From Canna indica (taxonomy: Eukaryota > Streptophyta > Magnoliopsida > Zingiberales > Cannaceae), in the NCBI GenBank assembly GCA_034359265.1, contig CP136890.1, forward strand, positions 101,271,501 to 101,335,500: a DNA stretch of 64,000 nucleotides. Direction: 5' to 3'. Below, one piece after another: positions 38,601 to 50,224 of the stretch. Position 1 is the stretch's first letter. Each line of letters opens with the position of its first letter. Under the pieces are notes generated by a model. The model did no database searches. It was not told where the DNA came from and saw only the letters and a list, made by a program, of their open reading frames with translations. A program made the position numbers and the translations under genes.

Positions 38601-41600
38601 GCCAAGCATAAAACCTAATTGGTTCTCCGACACTTTTGTATTGTCCATGAGTCGATGTTGTATCACTCTCTTCCAAAGTTTCATCGTATGACTCATTAGT
38701 TTAATGCCACGATAGTTGGTACAATTTTGAATATCCCCTTATTCCTATATATGGCTGGTCTAACCTCAATGTTTATGATATGTTTATTAAATAATCTATG
38801 CCATAAACATGTCAATGTGACTCATTTAAATTTTAAATTACATTACATAAATGGTTAAATGGGTTGACCCATTTCACCCTTTATGATATGTTTATTATAC
38901 AGGTTAGTTGTGTTGTTTTTTATCATCTTTTTAAAACTTAATCTAGAATGGTAAATATGTTTTGCTCCAATCATTGGCTTCTTGTCCTTGGTCTTGATTT
39001 AAAAGTATAATCTTATCTTTAACTTACATAAAATTATTTAAAAAATCATTCATCAATATAAACTAAAAAGGATAGGTAATATTATCTTCATATTAAAAAA
39101 ATATAATCATATCATATCATGCCACCCACTTAATAAGTGTGTCACGTATGATTTCTTTTTATTTTTGACAAGATTAATTAATTGTGTGGTGTTTATGCCA
39201 TGTGTATCGTGTTTCCTGTCAACAGATAACCCAACACAATTATGATATGCAGATGGAATTTCAGCCCTAGGTTATTTCAAGATATCATGCAAAAACATCA
39301 AAATGTATATTGTTGGCAAAATTTCTCATCTTTACCCTGAATATCAAAAAACAAAAGACAATTTTAATAGAATAATGAGTTGCATTTGAAATTGATGAGA
39401 ATACACCATGCCATACTTAATACTCTTTACTACATAATCAATTATGTGGCAATAATGGATAAGCAAAATACAAGATATCATAGCATGATTGCACAAGCAC
39501 AATATTGTGACAATGTCATGGCAGTAAGCTGGTTCATATCAACAAACATGTAAGACATTTCATCATCATCATGCAAAGAGATAGGAGCTCCAACAGCCTC
39601 ATCAAATTACAATGATTTTCTTCATTGAGTTTAATGGTTCAAGAGGTATGAGCAGGCAACATATGATTAGGGTGGTCTTCTCAAAAGGAAATGAGACCAA
39701 TTTTATTTCTTAGTGACCATTTGGCATCACTAAGGTTGCTCCAGTAGTCCAGTGTGACCTGGAAGACTATGGTTGCAAACCTTACCATTGTTGTAACAGA
39801 GCTTGCCTATTGAAAACCCGGTCTTCGCATTCCCAAACGTAATTGAAACTAAATCAAATAGGTATGCATGACATCTGGACCTACATTTATTGATAAGATG
39901 CACAATAAAAACAAACAATATAGATGGGTATTATCATGTGAAAACAATGGACCCACTAAGAAGATAGTCTTGGTCAATTTTTCATTATTCAATTGAAAGA
40001 TTGGTCTCAAAAATTTAGTTGCACTATCTATAACAAAGAAGTAAATTCAGTTACACTCAAACAGAAAACCTTAGCTCTAGAAGTTTTAGATGAGGCATCA
40101 ACCTGGATTTCTAGAACTGCTTCACCTGTCCGAGTAGGTTGACTTCCTGCCTCAGGGATCAAATTTTTAGCCTTATGGCACTGCAAGAAGTAAATTGTTC
40201 TATAAAGATCTTATATCCATGCTAACAGATCTAAATGGCAATGGAGTGAAATTATTCACTAAATTCAAATTCAACATTGACAAAACAACAAACAACGAAT
40301 AGGAAAGCATGGGCATTATACAATAAAACAAAAACTGTATGCACATCCATAAATTGAGGCACCTCGTCAAACACAACAAGGCCATCAAAATCTGATCCAC
40401 ACCACTGCAACAATTGCATTAACCGAGAACGTCCTTTTTCGGATGATGCTATCAAACTACTGTATGTTAAGAAAACAACTCCATCCTTTATGCCAACGGC
40501 CTTGGAGTCAAGCTTTGAGTAAGGAAGCTTGTTCAAAGCATGTACTGAAAAGGGAAAAAAATACTGTACAATGAACTTGAGAAAGAAAATACATTCAATT
40601 TTCTTACAATATGTAAAAAAATATATTGAAAATGGAAAGGCAAGAATGTAAATTTTTCATTATAAACTAAAGGTTTCGCATGATCCTTCTCTTGATATTC
40701 TAATCATATAATCACATGAAAGTCCTTTGAAGTTTCAAGTGAACATTGCATGTGCAAGTTATAAGCTTTGATCCACAACATGACCCCATAAAAGCTGCAT
40801 GGAAGGTAAGGAGTTGTATGGGGCCTATGGGCAACTACTTTTTCTGATGCATCTATAGTTACCTTGGATAGACCATTCTATTACAATCAAGTATCATAAT
40901 AAATCAATTTGAAGTCTATTTTAATTGGTGAAATTATGAATCTTGCTTGTGAAGAATATGCAACTCTTAAGAAGATACATTAGTTGATATTATCTCGTTC
41001 CATCTTATACTTTTTGATGGAATGACATTGACCAAAAACTTAGGGTTGTATTAGAACAAATCCTGTGTTCAAATTCAAGTTCTCACTTGTGGGATTGGGC
41101 CAATCGTGTACCCTTCCAATTTATAACCAAAACTTTTTAAACCTGGCCCAAACCTCAACCTGCCAATACCGAAACAAGGGTCAACCAAATGGACAGAATC
41201 AAGACGATGGCATCATAAATATAGTTTTTTAAAATATATAATTTATAACATATAAGATTTGTATATGATACATGATTATATTAAGTTAACATTATTCTTA
41301 AAAAAATAAATATTATATATAACAGTATGTATAGATTATGTGCCCAAAAGGGCTTTTCTTTTTCTGTTGAGCTAGGTGGTGATACTCATCTGCATCAATC
41401 TAATGTTTTATGCATGCAGGCTGTCAGCTGCCTCTCACAAGCCAGCCGGTATCATACAGAACAATTTTCCAGGAGGAAAAAATTTACTTTAACCAACTAA
41501 CCAAGAATTCTGATAAAGAAAAAAGAAGCTACCATCCTTCTCCTTGTGCCTTATAACTCATAGGATTTTCTAGTAGGCTAGTACTAATCTCTCTCGCATA

Positions 41601-44600
41601 ATCACATTAACCCATTTTTTATACATTCAAGAGGGTCTACTATCATATTTTCCAAGCTTGTTATACTAATATAGTAGACAGCTAATGATGCATACATGAT
41701 CCTTTAGAATTTGTAATTTAAAATCAATTTGCATGGAACTTATCATAAAATCTTTACAAAGATAGATGGTTCAGTTTTACTTGACATCCTTGGATAACAC
41801 AATTTATGACTTAATATTAGCACTCTGCTTCAGGCACATGACCATAGTGCATGTATTCCTCTAATTATATTACATTGATCATTCACTAGCAATAACAAGT
41901 TTATGATTGTCCTGTCCAATTGCCCACACCAACAGAGGGTAGGCCTCCTATGGAATGCATAAATAGCTAAATTTTTAGAATGCTTGTCATGCTGACATCA
42001 ATCCACTTAGAGCAACTACATCCAAAGTCAAATACAAATGCACCCAACCAAAGTGCATAATCTAAATTATCTAATTCCATCTTGCCTGTATAGATGGTAA
42101 GTAATTATATCATAAAGGACTAGTACAGGACTGTAGCCATCTCAACAGTATATATTTTCCTATGTTTTCTTTGGCAGGTGCTCGGCAATAGAGCTTGGTA
42201 TACCACCTGGTGCATTGGTACCATAATAGCAACGACAATTTGTCGAACAGAAAAAACTAGTATTTGAGATCTTGCCACCTAAATCAAGACAGGATCTAGT
42301 CTAAGACTGAAGTTTAAAGATTGAACAAGAATCATGTTAAGAAAAAACTCCTAATTTGAAGGTAAAAATATATATAACCAAACAATGTCCTGGAAGCATT
42401 CGTCCTTTTGGGCCATTGCAATCAGTACCTTCAATACAAGAAGCACCAACATCATCCAAATCTCTACGTGCATCAAATTTTAAATCAGAACCAACAGAAA
42501 TCCACCTGCAAAACATAAAGACAAGAACTAGGAATTGGAAGAAGAAAACAAATCAACAGAATAATACATCAAATACTAAAATGGTTGTATGAAAAGGAAT
42601 TTAGTAATACTATCATACTATAATGTTGATAAATAAGTATTCCTTATCTGAATGCTTACAATGCTTTACACCTCTGATGTTGCCAATTTTCCCATATCAA
42701 ACCAGCAATAGTTCGACCCTTGCCAACACCAGCTCCATCACCAATGAAAAAGCCTGCTCTTGAACCATTTTGAAGATGGTCAAGGTGCCGCTGCCATAAG
42801 GAATAAATGTCATTCAAATCATTATGCCAGCAGCTAAGACAGAACCAGACTTAACCTAGCCAAACAAAAGAGAAGAAAAATAACCTGACAAGCATACACT
42901 AGTGTTTCAATTTGCAAGCATGACAGAGCATTGGAGTTCTCCAGCTCATCCATAATCTTCAGATGGTATGTCGGCTCTGGAGGTTGAACAGCTGACAATG
43001 AAGATGTTTCAACAACTGGATCTGGATGAGGATGACCAAGTGATAGTTTGGGTGGCCTCTACAAAACCATTTAGAAAATAAGTTGAACATATATCTCAGT
43101 ATAGCAATTACTTTACTTCAAATGATAGAAAAAAACAAAAAGACAAATGAAAAAAATTAATAAATGTGTAGTATAGGTGTATACTCCTATCGTATTAACA
43201 GAAATGCCCAAATAGAAAATACTAACATAGTCCATAAAGGTTTCCCCAATTGTACCACCTTCATCTTCTTCACGCTCCACATCAATTGCAACCTAAGAGG
43301 AAAAAAAAACATTCTTCAATGAAAAGCCAGCTCCCAATAAATCTTCATTGTTTAAAATAGATCACCAATCAACAAAGAATATTTTCATTGTCATAAATGA
43401 ATCACGCAAAGATTTCAACTATGTAATCAAGTATCTAATCACCTGCAAATATTTTCATTGTCATAAAGGAATATAATTTTGTAAATTAAACAACTATCTC
43501 AAAGCTTCCATGCCTATCCAAATCACGGTAGTATCAATGCAGAATGCAACCAAAGTATAATTTCAAAAAGAGTTCGTACAATTGTTAGCACTTAGCAATA
43601 TTAGAATCAAGCTCAATTATTTGTCTTCACTTTTTTCAGTGTTCCCTTCTCTTCTTCTCCTTCCACCCCATTCCTTCCGCCTTACTTTTCTTATTTTTAA
43701 GTTGTAAAACTGCTAGAATCCCACAAAATTGATGAAATCCTATGTAGCACGTAAACGTAAACGGAAAACGCGGCACAATACGAAATAAAAAAACGCTAAT
43801 CTTAAAAGTTATAGGACACGAAAACGTTAAAGAAACACTAAATAAAAAAAATATTTATATAATTAATATAATATAATAATTCTAAAAATAATAATTATTT
43901 ATAAAAGTAATTTAAAATATTCATAATATGTTCATAAGTTTCACCGTATATATATTTTTTTCCTACATCAAATTTTTCACTTTAACAACTGTCTTCTATT
44001 GTTTCTTCTTTTTTCCATCAATTTCTGTACTGTATTCCAGTGTATTCCCATCAATTTCTGCACTATATCGTAGTGTATCGACTCGTCAATTTCTATGACC
44101 CAATCGGAAACTCCCACTAGAAGTTTCTGTGCTTCATAGATGAAATCCCATGAAGAATCATTTATTCTCATTAATTCCAAATAATTTCTAGCTATAAGAT
44201 AGATAAATCAATTATAATCCGGTAGGCCTTGAATGAGATCAATAACTATCTCATCAGTATGGATAGATAGCATAAGTATACATTATACCTATCAGGATGG
44301 TCAAAATAAGGATATAAATCAAGCTTGTTTAAGAATCATAAGACTTAAGAACAACATATATGTCCAAGTAAAAGAAAATGTATCATATTTCATAACTTCT
44401 TGTTGAGGAATATATGATGTTCTGTAATTGAACAAACAATATGAAACATGATGGTTCCAACTTTCCAGTTTATATTTGTGAAATGAATTTATTATGAATT
44501 GTTTGTCCGTTGACCTTAATCCCCAGTATCATATTGGACTACTAGCATTGGTATGGACCCCAGCAAAACCTATTGCCAAAGCTTTTATTTTATGCAACAT

Positions 44601-46259
44601 TAGTAGCAATTTTAAATGTGGATCCATAAAGTGGTCAAGAATTCATGTCAATTCTAAATCCATCAGGATTTTTTTTAATATAATTAGGGGGGTCTACAGA
44701 ATATGGCATTCGAATAGTAAAAAACTGGACTTGGACTTGTTGATGTTGAAAATTGGAACTTGTAGAATGAATAATGAATAAAGCTAAAATTTGATTGCTT
44801 ATAAGCAGGTGATAAAATTCAATGCATACTGTTCAAAAAATGTCAAGTATATAATTATATGAAGTATAAACCAAGGATATACGTTAACAGATGAATGTTG
44901 GACCTTGGCTATTTCTTGCTTAACATTCTCTCCTCATCAAATACTTGTACTTTTCAACTTGTAAAAAGAAGAAAGCAGACATTTAGTTGCTTAGCAAGTG
45001 ATAAAATTCAATGGAAACTATCCAAAGAAATGTCAAAAACATGGTTATATAAACCAAGGATGTGTGTTCAATGCTGAGTGTTGACTGTTAGCTATTTTTT
45101 GCTTAACATTCTCTCATCATAAAATAACAGTAGTTTTCTTAGCCATGGCACGCCAAATTGATAGACAAACTTTCAAAACTTAAGATTCCATACTAATCAA
45201 AATAAAAACAAAATGCAACACCAAACTAAAGATTATCCATAGAGAATCCCAACTCGAGGGGAAGGGATCATATTCCAATTCACAGTCCAGATTCTACTTA
45301 TTGAATGCTTGCAAAATAAAATTTAGCATCATTTCTTCATCTTCTGAGAACTAACTCGAGAATTGGAGGGAACCCCACAAGACATGTTTGCAGTGCCATC
45401 ATCTATCGACAATTGCAGGAAGAGTGCTGTGGATCACAACATTCCAGGCTTCCTTGACGACATTGTCAGTATTCTGCACAAGAGACAGCTTGGCTTCCCC
45501 GCCCCCGCCTTAATCAATTGAAAACCAGAACCCCACTAAAATAACCAAAGTTTCATAAAGACCGATTTGACCTTCAAGTCTACATTCAGCATACATTCTG
45601 CCCTCAGCGATCAGCCATGTGTATCACCCTGGATGCATTTTCAGGTGACCCACGAAGTTTGAGGTGGTAAAATTTCGTTTGAGATAATGTCCTTATGTTT
45701 GCAAGATCAATACAGAAAAAGTATATCAAGCCACCGCAATAGTTGGAATAGGGCAATTTCAAAGTAAAGCACAGCTATTCAAGTAAACAAAATAGATAAG
45801 CAAGGGATGGTGGTGGATTGCCTCGTTAATCTCCTCAGGTGGCTCTAGTGGCAATCCAAGCATGGCAGCGGGAGAGGAGGAAGCGGAAGGGAAGTACTGC
45901 TGTAGCTTGGAGAGGTCCACGGCGAGGTCGACTCCGCACTGGGGACAGTTGAAGCGTGCGAGGCCGTGAGGAACGTTGAGGATTGCTTTGCAGCGGGCAC
46001 AGGGAAGCTGGATCTTGGTGGGATCGATGCCCTGAGCCTTGGGCGGGGGGCGTCGGGGAGGAGGAGCGGTCAGGAGTTCCGGCGGCAGCATCTGCGGTAG
46101 CTGGCACTTGGGGCAGATGAACTCCGTCATCCCGGGCGCCACCGCCAGGATCCCGTGGCAGCCGGCGCAGCGCACCTGGCGGCTCCCCGGGGGAGGCGCT
46201 GGCGGCGGTAGCGACGTCGGGGCGAGGGGCGGCACCGGCGGGACCGAGGGCTGCCCCAT
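14693..46259 (-). CDS. FGT1: FORGETTER1 / Strawberry notch homolog, 32 coding exons
   Basis: A helicase-family nuclear co-regulator. In Arabidopsis FGT1 associates with chromatin remodellers and sustains expression of heat-memory genes; that role here is by homology. Thirty-two exons join in frame to 3,771 bp (1,256 residues), close to the Arabidopsis length. Features in order: proline-rich N-terminus with two CxxC...CxxC zinc-ribbon-like segments (about 34-57 and 87-110); Walker [12 protein letters not shown] (about 243-253); DECH box (355-358); SAT motif YCSATGAS (about 392-399); PHD-type finger MCEIC...HPGC...CYSC (about 657-705); helicase C motifs [15 protein letters not shown] (about 814-828) and [10 protein letters not shown] (about 852-861); and the conserved Strawberry-notch C-terminal domain ending in [10 protein letters not shown]. 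The first ATG with the family N-terminus MGQPSVPP is at 46259. All ATPase motifs appear intact. About 88% of the span is intron and rich in transposons. Confidence 0.95.
23579..23877. mobile_element. hAT-type MITE with palindromic interior, copy A (FGT1 intron 20)
   Basis: The ends TAAGGTTTAAAATCTCGGT and, inverted, CATGGTTTAAAATCTCGGT are flanked by the 8-bp duplication CCACAAGC (23571-23578 and 23878-23885). The 299-bp interior is built from short GGTATAC / CCGGTA / GGGCGGTAT palindromes. An 8-bp duplication points to hAT. Confidence 0.9.
27815..28110. repeat. Diverged direct repeats, possible decayed TRIM (FGT1 intron 14)
   Basis: A segment of about 85 bp starting AATTTGATTGGATGAACAAC (about 27826) recurs in diverged form at about 28024 (AATTTGATTGAATGACCAAC). 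Both run through CCAAAA, GTTAG and TACATTTATATT. The spacing and size resemble terminal repeats of a small LTR element, but no primer-binding site was clear. Confidence 0.4.
28755..29057. mobile_element. hAT-type MITE with palindromic interior, copy B (FGT1 intron 14)
   Basis: Same family as 23579-23877. The ends are CAAGGTTTCAAAATTC and, inverted, CAAGGTTTAAAATACC. The 8-bp duplication GGTCCACA is at 28747-28754 and 29058-29065. The interior (303 bp in all) is dense in GGTACC/GGTAC units and includes a strong hairpin around TGCACCATACT...AGTATGGTGCA (28910-28950). Confidence 0.9.
30765..31460. repeat. AT-rich element-like block (FGT1 intron 10)
   Basis: It starts near GTTTGGTCGGCGCTGAAAGTAAGTTC and ends near ACTTCCTCC...CAACCAAACAAGG, so the ends are loosely inverted, with an extremely AT-rich centre (about 31000-31240). 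It resembles the TTTGGTTGAC-ended foldbacks at 50 kb. Exact ends and target duplication were not resolved. Confidence 0.45.
32050..32390 (-). mobile_element. TRIM retrotransposon (FGT1 intron 10)
   Basis: Two direct repeats, 32050-32173 and 32285-32390, both start TGTTGAGAAATTAGTGG and end GACTTTAACA, so they have the TG...CA form of LTRs. Directly abutting the right copy is GCTCTGGTACCA (32273-32284), whose complement TGGTACCAGAGC matches the initiator tRNA-Met primer-binding site (TGGTATCAGAGC) with one change. The element is therefore in minus orientation. At 341 bp with about 110-bp LTRs and no coding sequence it is a terminal-repeat retrotransposon in miniature. Confidence 0.82.
32932..33366 (+). 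mobile_element. 5'-truncated RTE-type LINE fragment (FGT1 intron 10)
   Basis: A frame reads [10 protein letters not shown], then [22 protein letters not shown], then [10 protein letters not shown] and a stop. This is the C-terminus common to plant RTE-clade LINE polyproteins. The 3' end is a TTG repeat (about 33350-33366), the usual RTE tail. Frameshifts and stops show it is dead. Confidence 0.8.
34096..34956. mobile_element. hAT-type MITE copy C, enlarged by nested insertion (FGT1 intron 10)
   Basis: The ends are CATGGTTTTAAATC and, inverted, CAATGTTTAAAATACC. The 8-bp duplication CAGCAAGG is at 34088-34095 and 34957-34964. The GGTATTTACCGGG-type palindromic interior matches copies A and B, but the element is 861 bp because unrelated DNA, including the foldback at 34438-34765, lies between about 34437 and 34860. 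Confidence 0.88.
34438..34765. mobile_element. Foldback element nested in hAT MITE copy C
   Basis: Inverted arms of roughly 75 bp start AGCCGTTGGGTATTGTT at 34438 and end ...CAGTACCCAACGGCT at 34765. They share TATTAGGGTTTTTCATAGAT and AGAGAATC. The 170-bp centre includes GGCCCACAACCC and GCGGGACCGCC. Its target duplication could not be defined. Confidence 0.7.
36075..36500 (+). mobile_element. 5'-truncated L1-type LINE (FGT1 intron 8)
   Basis: A 14-bp direct duplication ATTACAATTCATTG lies at 36061-36074 and 36501-36514. Between them a frame reads [13 protein letters not shown], then [21 protein letters not shown], the zinc-binding region at the C-terminus of plant L1 reverse transcriptase polyproteins. 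A short A-rich tail (about 36488-36500) precedes the right duplication. Clean target duplication, 5' truncation and an A tail mark a genuine L1 insertion. Confidence 0.9.
37655..37718. repeat. 32-bp tandem duplication beside an RTE end
   Basis: CTTTGTATGATAAACAAGTAAATC occurs twice in tandem, at 37655 and 37687, ending ten bases before the RTE tail at about 37728. It may be part of the RTE insertion-site duplication. Confidence 0.8.
37728..38720 (-). mobile_element. RTE-type LINE fragment (FGT1 intron 7)
   Basis: The minus strand encodes reverse-transcriptase core sequence ([22 protein letters not shown], then [21 protein letters not shown]; about 38696-38406). After a gap and frameshift follows the C-terminal domain ([37 protein letters not shown]; 38229-37762). 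The normal RT motif LEKAYDRVP is altered to LEKAYYRVP. The 3' end is a short GTTGTTGT run at about 37745-37730. It is truncated and broken, on the same strand as the host gene, and of the same family as 32932-33366. Confidence 0.85.
40545..42428 (-). other. FGT1 intron 5, no recognised element
   Basis: AT-rich intron sequence with a TATATAAT-rich patch (41225-41340). No coding frame or terminal-repeat structure was found. Confidence 0.5.
44795..45130. repeat. Diverged tandem duplication (FGT1 intron 1)
   Basis: A unit with GTGATAAAATTCAATG, ATATAAACCAAGGAT and TTGCTTAACATTCTCTC in that order occurs at about 44798-44936 and again at about 44989-45116. No coding content. Confidence 0.75.
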
Positions 46260-46740
46260 TCCTCCCCCCTACCACTTGAATGCGCTCCCTATTCCTCCTC
46301 GGGCCTTCTCTCCTGGTCTTTGCCTCTCTTGCAGGCACCAATTTGATGGGGAAGGGCGAAGTGGTGCGAGTGAGATTGAAATTTTTGGAGAGGGGGGGGG
46401 AGGGTTTGGAATTTTATTTTGGGTGCTTTCCTTGTTTTTTTCCGGGCTTTTGGAGTTTGGAGTTCGGCGAATGAGTAAATGGGGACTTTTGATTCAGTAG
46501 TTATGATGGTGGTCACGTGCTTATCAGCTCCAAAAGAGGAGGCAAGTGATCTGACGTGGGCGTGGCATGTTTGCTGCAATTAATTGCAGCCAGACCCATT
46601 ATTAGCCATGGTCGAGCTAACTCGAGTGCGCGTCGGATCCTTGTGACTCTTGGGCTACCCTGTCTCATAATCCAATAATTAAAAAAGATAAGAGAGACCA
46701 TTTAACTTTAGTTTTTAATTGGTAAAAATTAAATTTAAAA
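46260..46740. other. 5' flank of the FGT1 gene
   Basis: GC-rich DNA just upstream of the minus-strand start codon grades into AT-rich sequence. A G-run (46391-46400) and CT-rich stretches on the minus strand fit a 5' UTR. No TATA box could be placed with confidence. Confidence 0.4.
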
Positions 46741-46747
46741 AAATACC

Positions 46748-47200
46748 TAGGGGTGGCAACTCGTGCCTGGCCAGTGTTATCGGGCCGGGCCTAGAATCTT
46801 TGGCCCAGCCCGGCACGAAAACTTAACGGGCCGGCATGACACGACCCGTTTAGCCCGATAATACAAAAATAAAAATGGAGTTATCGAGCTCAAACGATTT
46901 ATCGGGCCCAAATCGTGCTATCGGGCCAAAATCATGCCATTATAATCGGGCCATCGGACCGTATCGAATTATTGGGCCCATATCAGGGCTATCGAGCCGA
47001 TTCGAGCCCGATAGCTCGATATTTTCGATAATGTCCAAATCTTTATCGGGCTATCGGGCCTACACCGCCTAGTCTGCCCCAGCCCGATAATTTTTCGAGC
47101 CTTATTGGGCTAGCCTGATAATAGTCCGAGCACAATAAGGACCTGTCCGAACCCGATATTTCTTCAGGCTATCGGGTCGGACTATATATTGCCAGCTCTA
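46748..47200. mobile_element. MITE-like element rich in GGGCCGGGC / ATCGGGC repeats
   Basis: The ends TAGGGGTGGCAA and, inverted, TAGAGCTGGCAA enclose about 450 bp with more than fifteen near-copies of TCGGGC or its inverse. Elements of this look are common in plant genomes. The target duplication is unclear, so the superfamily is left open. Confidence 0.6.
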
Positions 47201-47450
47201 GGCATACCAATGAATTGAAACTCAACAATTTTCACTTGACATTTGATTAAGGTTAATCAATTTTCACTTATCCAAATGTGGACATTAATATTTAATTGAT
47301 TAAATTTAATATTGACCGGAAATGTTTTAATATCTAATTCAGAAATTTAATCAAAATATATGGAGATTAATCAATTTTCACTTGACATATCAGTTAATCA
47401 AAGGTCAACTGATAGTAAAAAGAGCCCACATTTTTTTTCGAAATCAAAAA

Positions 47451-49359
47451 ATTCTCATGAATTAACTTTTCGCGTATATTTCTCGGAAAGTACCGAAAAT
47501 ATATTTGATCGACAAAAAAATACTCGATAGAAAGTGTAATTTTTCACTCGTAATATGTTTAGTTGACATTGATACTTCCTGTGAAATATACATCAAATAA
47601 TTTTGGGGTGTAATCGGGTCGAGTTTACCCGTTTAAGAAAAAAATAATTTTTTAACAATATCTTTTAAAAAATAATTAAAAAATATAAAAAATTTGGGTA
47701 ATCTGGTCGGGTCTCGAGTCATCGGGTTTTAAATATTGAAATTCGAACCCGACCCGATTATAATCGGGTTTCAAATATTTGAACCCGACCCGACCCAATT
47801 ATCCAACCCGATTGGTTCGGGTCGGGTCGGTTTTTCGGGTTCATTGGGTCAGATTTTACTCATGAACAATCCTAAAATGATTAATATATCATTTTTTATA
47901 AATTAATACTTTAACGTACATGTATTAGAATATATGAAAAAAATTAAAATTTATTTGTAAATTATTATTTTAACACATTCGTAAAAGACAATATAATTTT
48001 TTTCATATATAATTAATATAATATATAATTTATTATATATAAATAATTAATTTTTATTTGGAATCAATATAAAAATTTATATATTTTGTTCAAATAAAAT
48101 AAAATAAAATAAAAAAGTCAAAAAATCGGACTTCACGATAAAATTGTACTTAATTTTTGTAAAATATAGAAAGTGGGTTAACCAAACAAAATTAAAAAAT
48201 ATAATTTTTTAGAAAGTACAATTTTATATAAATAATTGTGTTAACCAAACGACACATATGATTAGCCTAGGCAAACATTGCAGTTTGAATAATTACATAT
48301 AATTTCGCTCACATTCTTGGAGCCCTAAGCAAATATTGCAGTTTGAACTTTGAACAATTGCAAATGTAAGCATATTATCATTGTTTTATTTGCGTGATGA
48401 ATTTCGCTATATTAAATATTAATTCTTTCTTTCTTTTTTTAGTCGACAGTTGTTTAAATAACTAAAATGACATATTTTTGTCATCATTTTTTTAATAAAT
48501 ACAATATTTTTATTTCACCTCTAACATTTTAATTTTATCATCGTTTGATTAAGTTCTCATTTGATTGATAAAGGAAATAAATTTTTGGGTAAAATAATAA
48601 TTCTCATGAATTAATTTTTCACGTACATTTTTCAAAAAGTACCAAAAATATATTTGATTGATAAAAAATACTTGATAGGAAGTGTAATTTTTCACCCGTA
48701 ACATATTTGGTTGGCATAAATACTTCATATAAAGTATATATCAAATGACTAATATATCATTCTTTTTATAAATTAATATTTTAATTTTTATATATTAAAA
48801 TATATAAAAAAAAAAAATTTATTTATAAATTATTATTTTAACACATATATGTAAAAGATAATATAATTTATTTTCATATATGATTAATATAATATATAAT
48901 TTATTATATAAAAAAATCAATTATTATTTTTGAGTCAATATAAAAAATTATATATTTTATTCAAAAATAAATAAGTCAAGAAGTTGCACTTCCCGATAAA
49001 ATTGTACTTAATTTGTGCAAAATACAAAAAGTATGTTAACCAAATAATACTAAAAAAATATAATTTTTTGGAAAGTACAATTTTATGTAGGAAATTATGT
49101 TAATCAAATGACACCTACGATTAGCCTAGGCAAACATTGTAGTTTGAATAATTGTGAATAATTCCGCTCATATTCTTGGAACCCTAGACAAATATTGCAA
49201 TTTGAACGATGTAAGGATATTATCATTGTTTTATTTGCATGATGAATTTTACTATGTTAAATGTGAGACCTTTTTTTTTAATTAACGATTGTTTCAATAA
49301 CTAAAATGACATAATTTTATCATTATTTTTTAAATAAAAATAATATTTTTATTTCACCT
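47451..49359. repeat. Large direct duplication in spacer DNA
   Basis: 47451-48520 and 48600-49359 are diverged copies in the same orientation. Both start ATTCTCATGAATTAA, share ATTAGCCTAGGCAAACATTG and TTATCATTGTTTTATTTGC, and end near TATTTCACCT. The first copy is longer because it contains the insertion at about 47599-47878. No genes. Confidence 0.88.
47599..47878. mobile_element. GGGTCGGG-rich MITE-like insertion
   Basis: Present in the first but absent from the second copy of the flanking duplication: the unbroken partner reads ATCAAATGACTAATAT at about 48740. The ends ATTTTGGGGTGT and, inverted, ATTTTAGGATTG are weak terminal repeats. The interior carries GACCCGACC and its inverse several times. 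Confidence 0.7.
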
Positions 49360-50224
49360 TTACGTATATACTAAAAAAAATTGTTCAATTTAGTCAAACT
49401 TGAATAAAGTCGTGGTCAAAACCTATAAAACTCGATCGTTTACATGACATTGAAATTATTAAAATATTCAGTATTCATATAAGAATATTAGAATATTATC
49501 ATAATATTTTGTATTCATATCAAAATGTTAGTTAATCAGCATAATATATTCGTTATTATATTATATATTTTTTATATTTATGAATGCTGAATATTTTGAT
49601 ATAAATCATCCAGCATTTTTTTAGGTTCATATAACTTTCTTAGCATTTGTTTTTCTCTATTTAAAGCATGATTGACAATGTATAGTGCAGAGGCAGTTGA
49701 ATTCAAAGTCTAGTTTGTTAGGAGTTTGGACGCGATCTAAATAATAAGTCCTTTTCTCACGTTAAATCTTTCATTTATTTGGTTGATTACAAACATATAT
49801 CTAAATTTGGCACTAGAAATTTTAGGCAATTTAAATTTTGCAAAACTGTGTCATTTGGGTTAATCTTTGTCACTTAATTAGTTAGTAAGCAAAGAGTTGT
49901 TTACATTTATATCCTTGCAGAAATTATCAGACAAATTGTTTGATTTAGTGAATAATTAAAGCACTTTAAGATTGTTCCACTAATTAACCTACGTACAATC
50001 TACCCGTACGTAATAGCATTTACTGGTCAAACAAGTTTTTTTGTCTAATGATATTATTATAGCAAGAGGCTTCCTAAAGTGGCACACGACAACAAGCAAA
50101 AGTAGGCTATATAAGTTGGTGGCGTATGAACTGGTTGAATTTCACGGTTTGGCGTAGGTCAAACCATGTGAAGGTTTCTTTTGAGGTTTAATTTAAATAA
50201 ATATGATAATAATTCCGATATAGG

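Larger units (their letters stand above)
14693..46259 (-). other. FGT1: Exon map of the FGT1 gene
   Basis: Coding exons, 5' to 3' on the minus strand: 46259-45822, 43292-43227, 43058-42885, 42790-42660, 42505-42429, 40544-40363, 40180-40103, 36896-36764, 35232-35172, 35094-35013, 30495-30367, 30149-30006, 29910-29811, 29727-29596, 26403-26336, 26256-26084, 26007-25914, 24706-24609, 24524-24389, 24292-24186, 23034-22939, 22824-22737, 22640-22520, 20634-20523, 20438-20315, 20235-20158, 20063-19948, 19699-19643, 19563-19461, 16163-16035, 15021-14910, 14724-14693 (stop at 14695-14693). Each junction was placed by reading frame, splice dinucleotides and family sequence. All introns are GT-AG except introns 1 and 24, which need GC donors (45821-45820 and 20522-20521). 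Longest introns: 10 (4.5 kb), 29 (3.3 kb), 7 (3.2 kb), 14 (3.2 kb) and 1 (2.5 kb). Intron 29 (16164-19460) and intron 24/23 flanks show no recognisable element. Confidence 0.88.

Noticed and set aside
45835..46341. 168-codon minus-strand ORF and opposing plus-strand ORFs over FGT1 exon 1
   Set aside because: Out-of-frame shadows of the GC-rich first exon; the frame from 46259 carries the conserved zinc-ribbon motifs.
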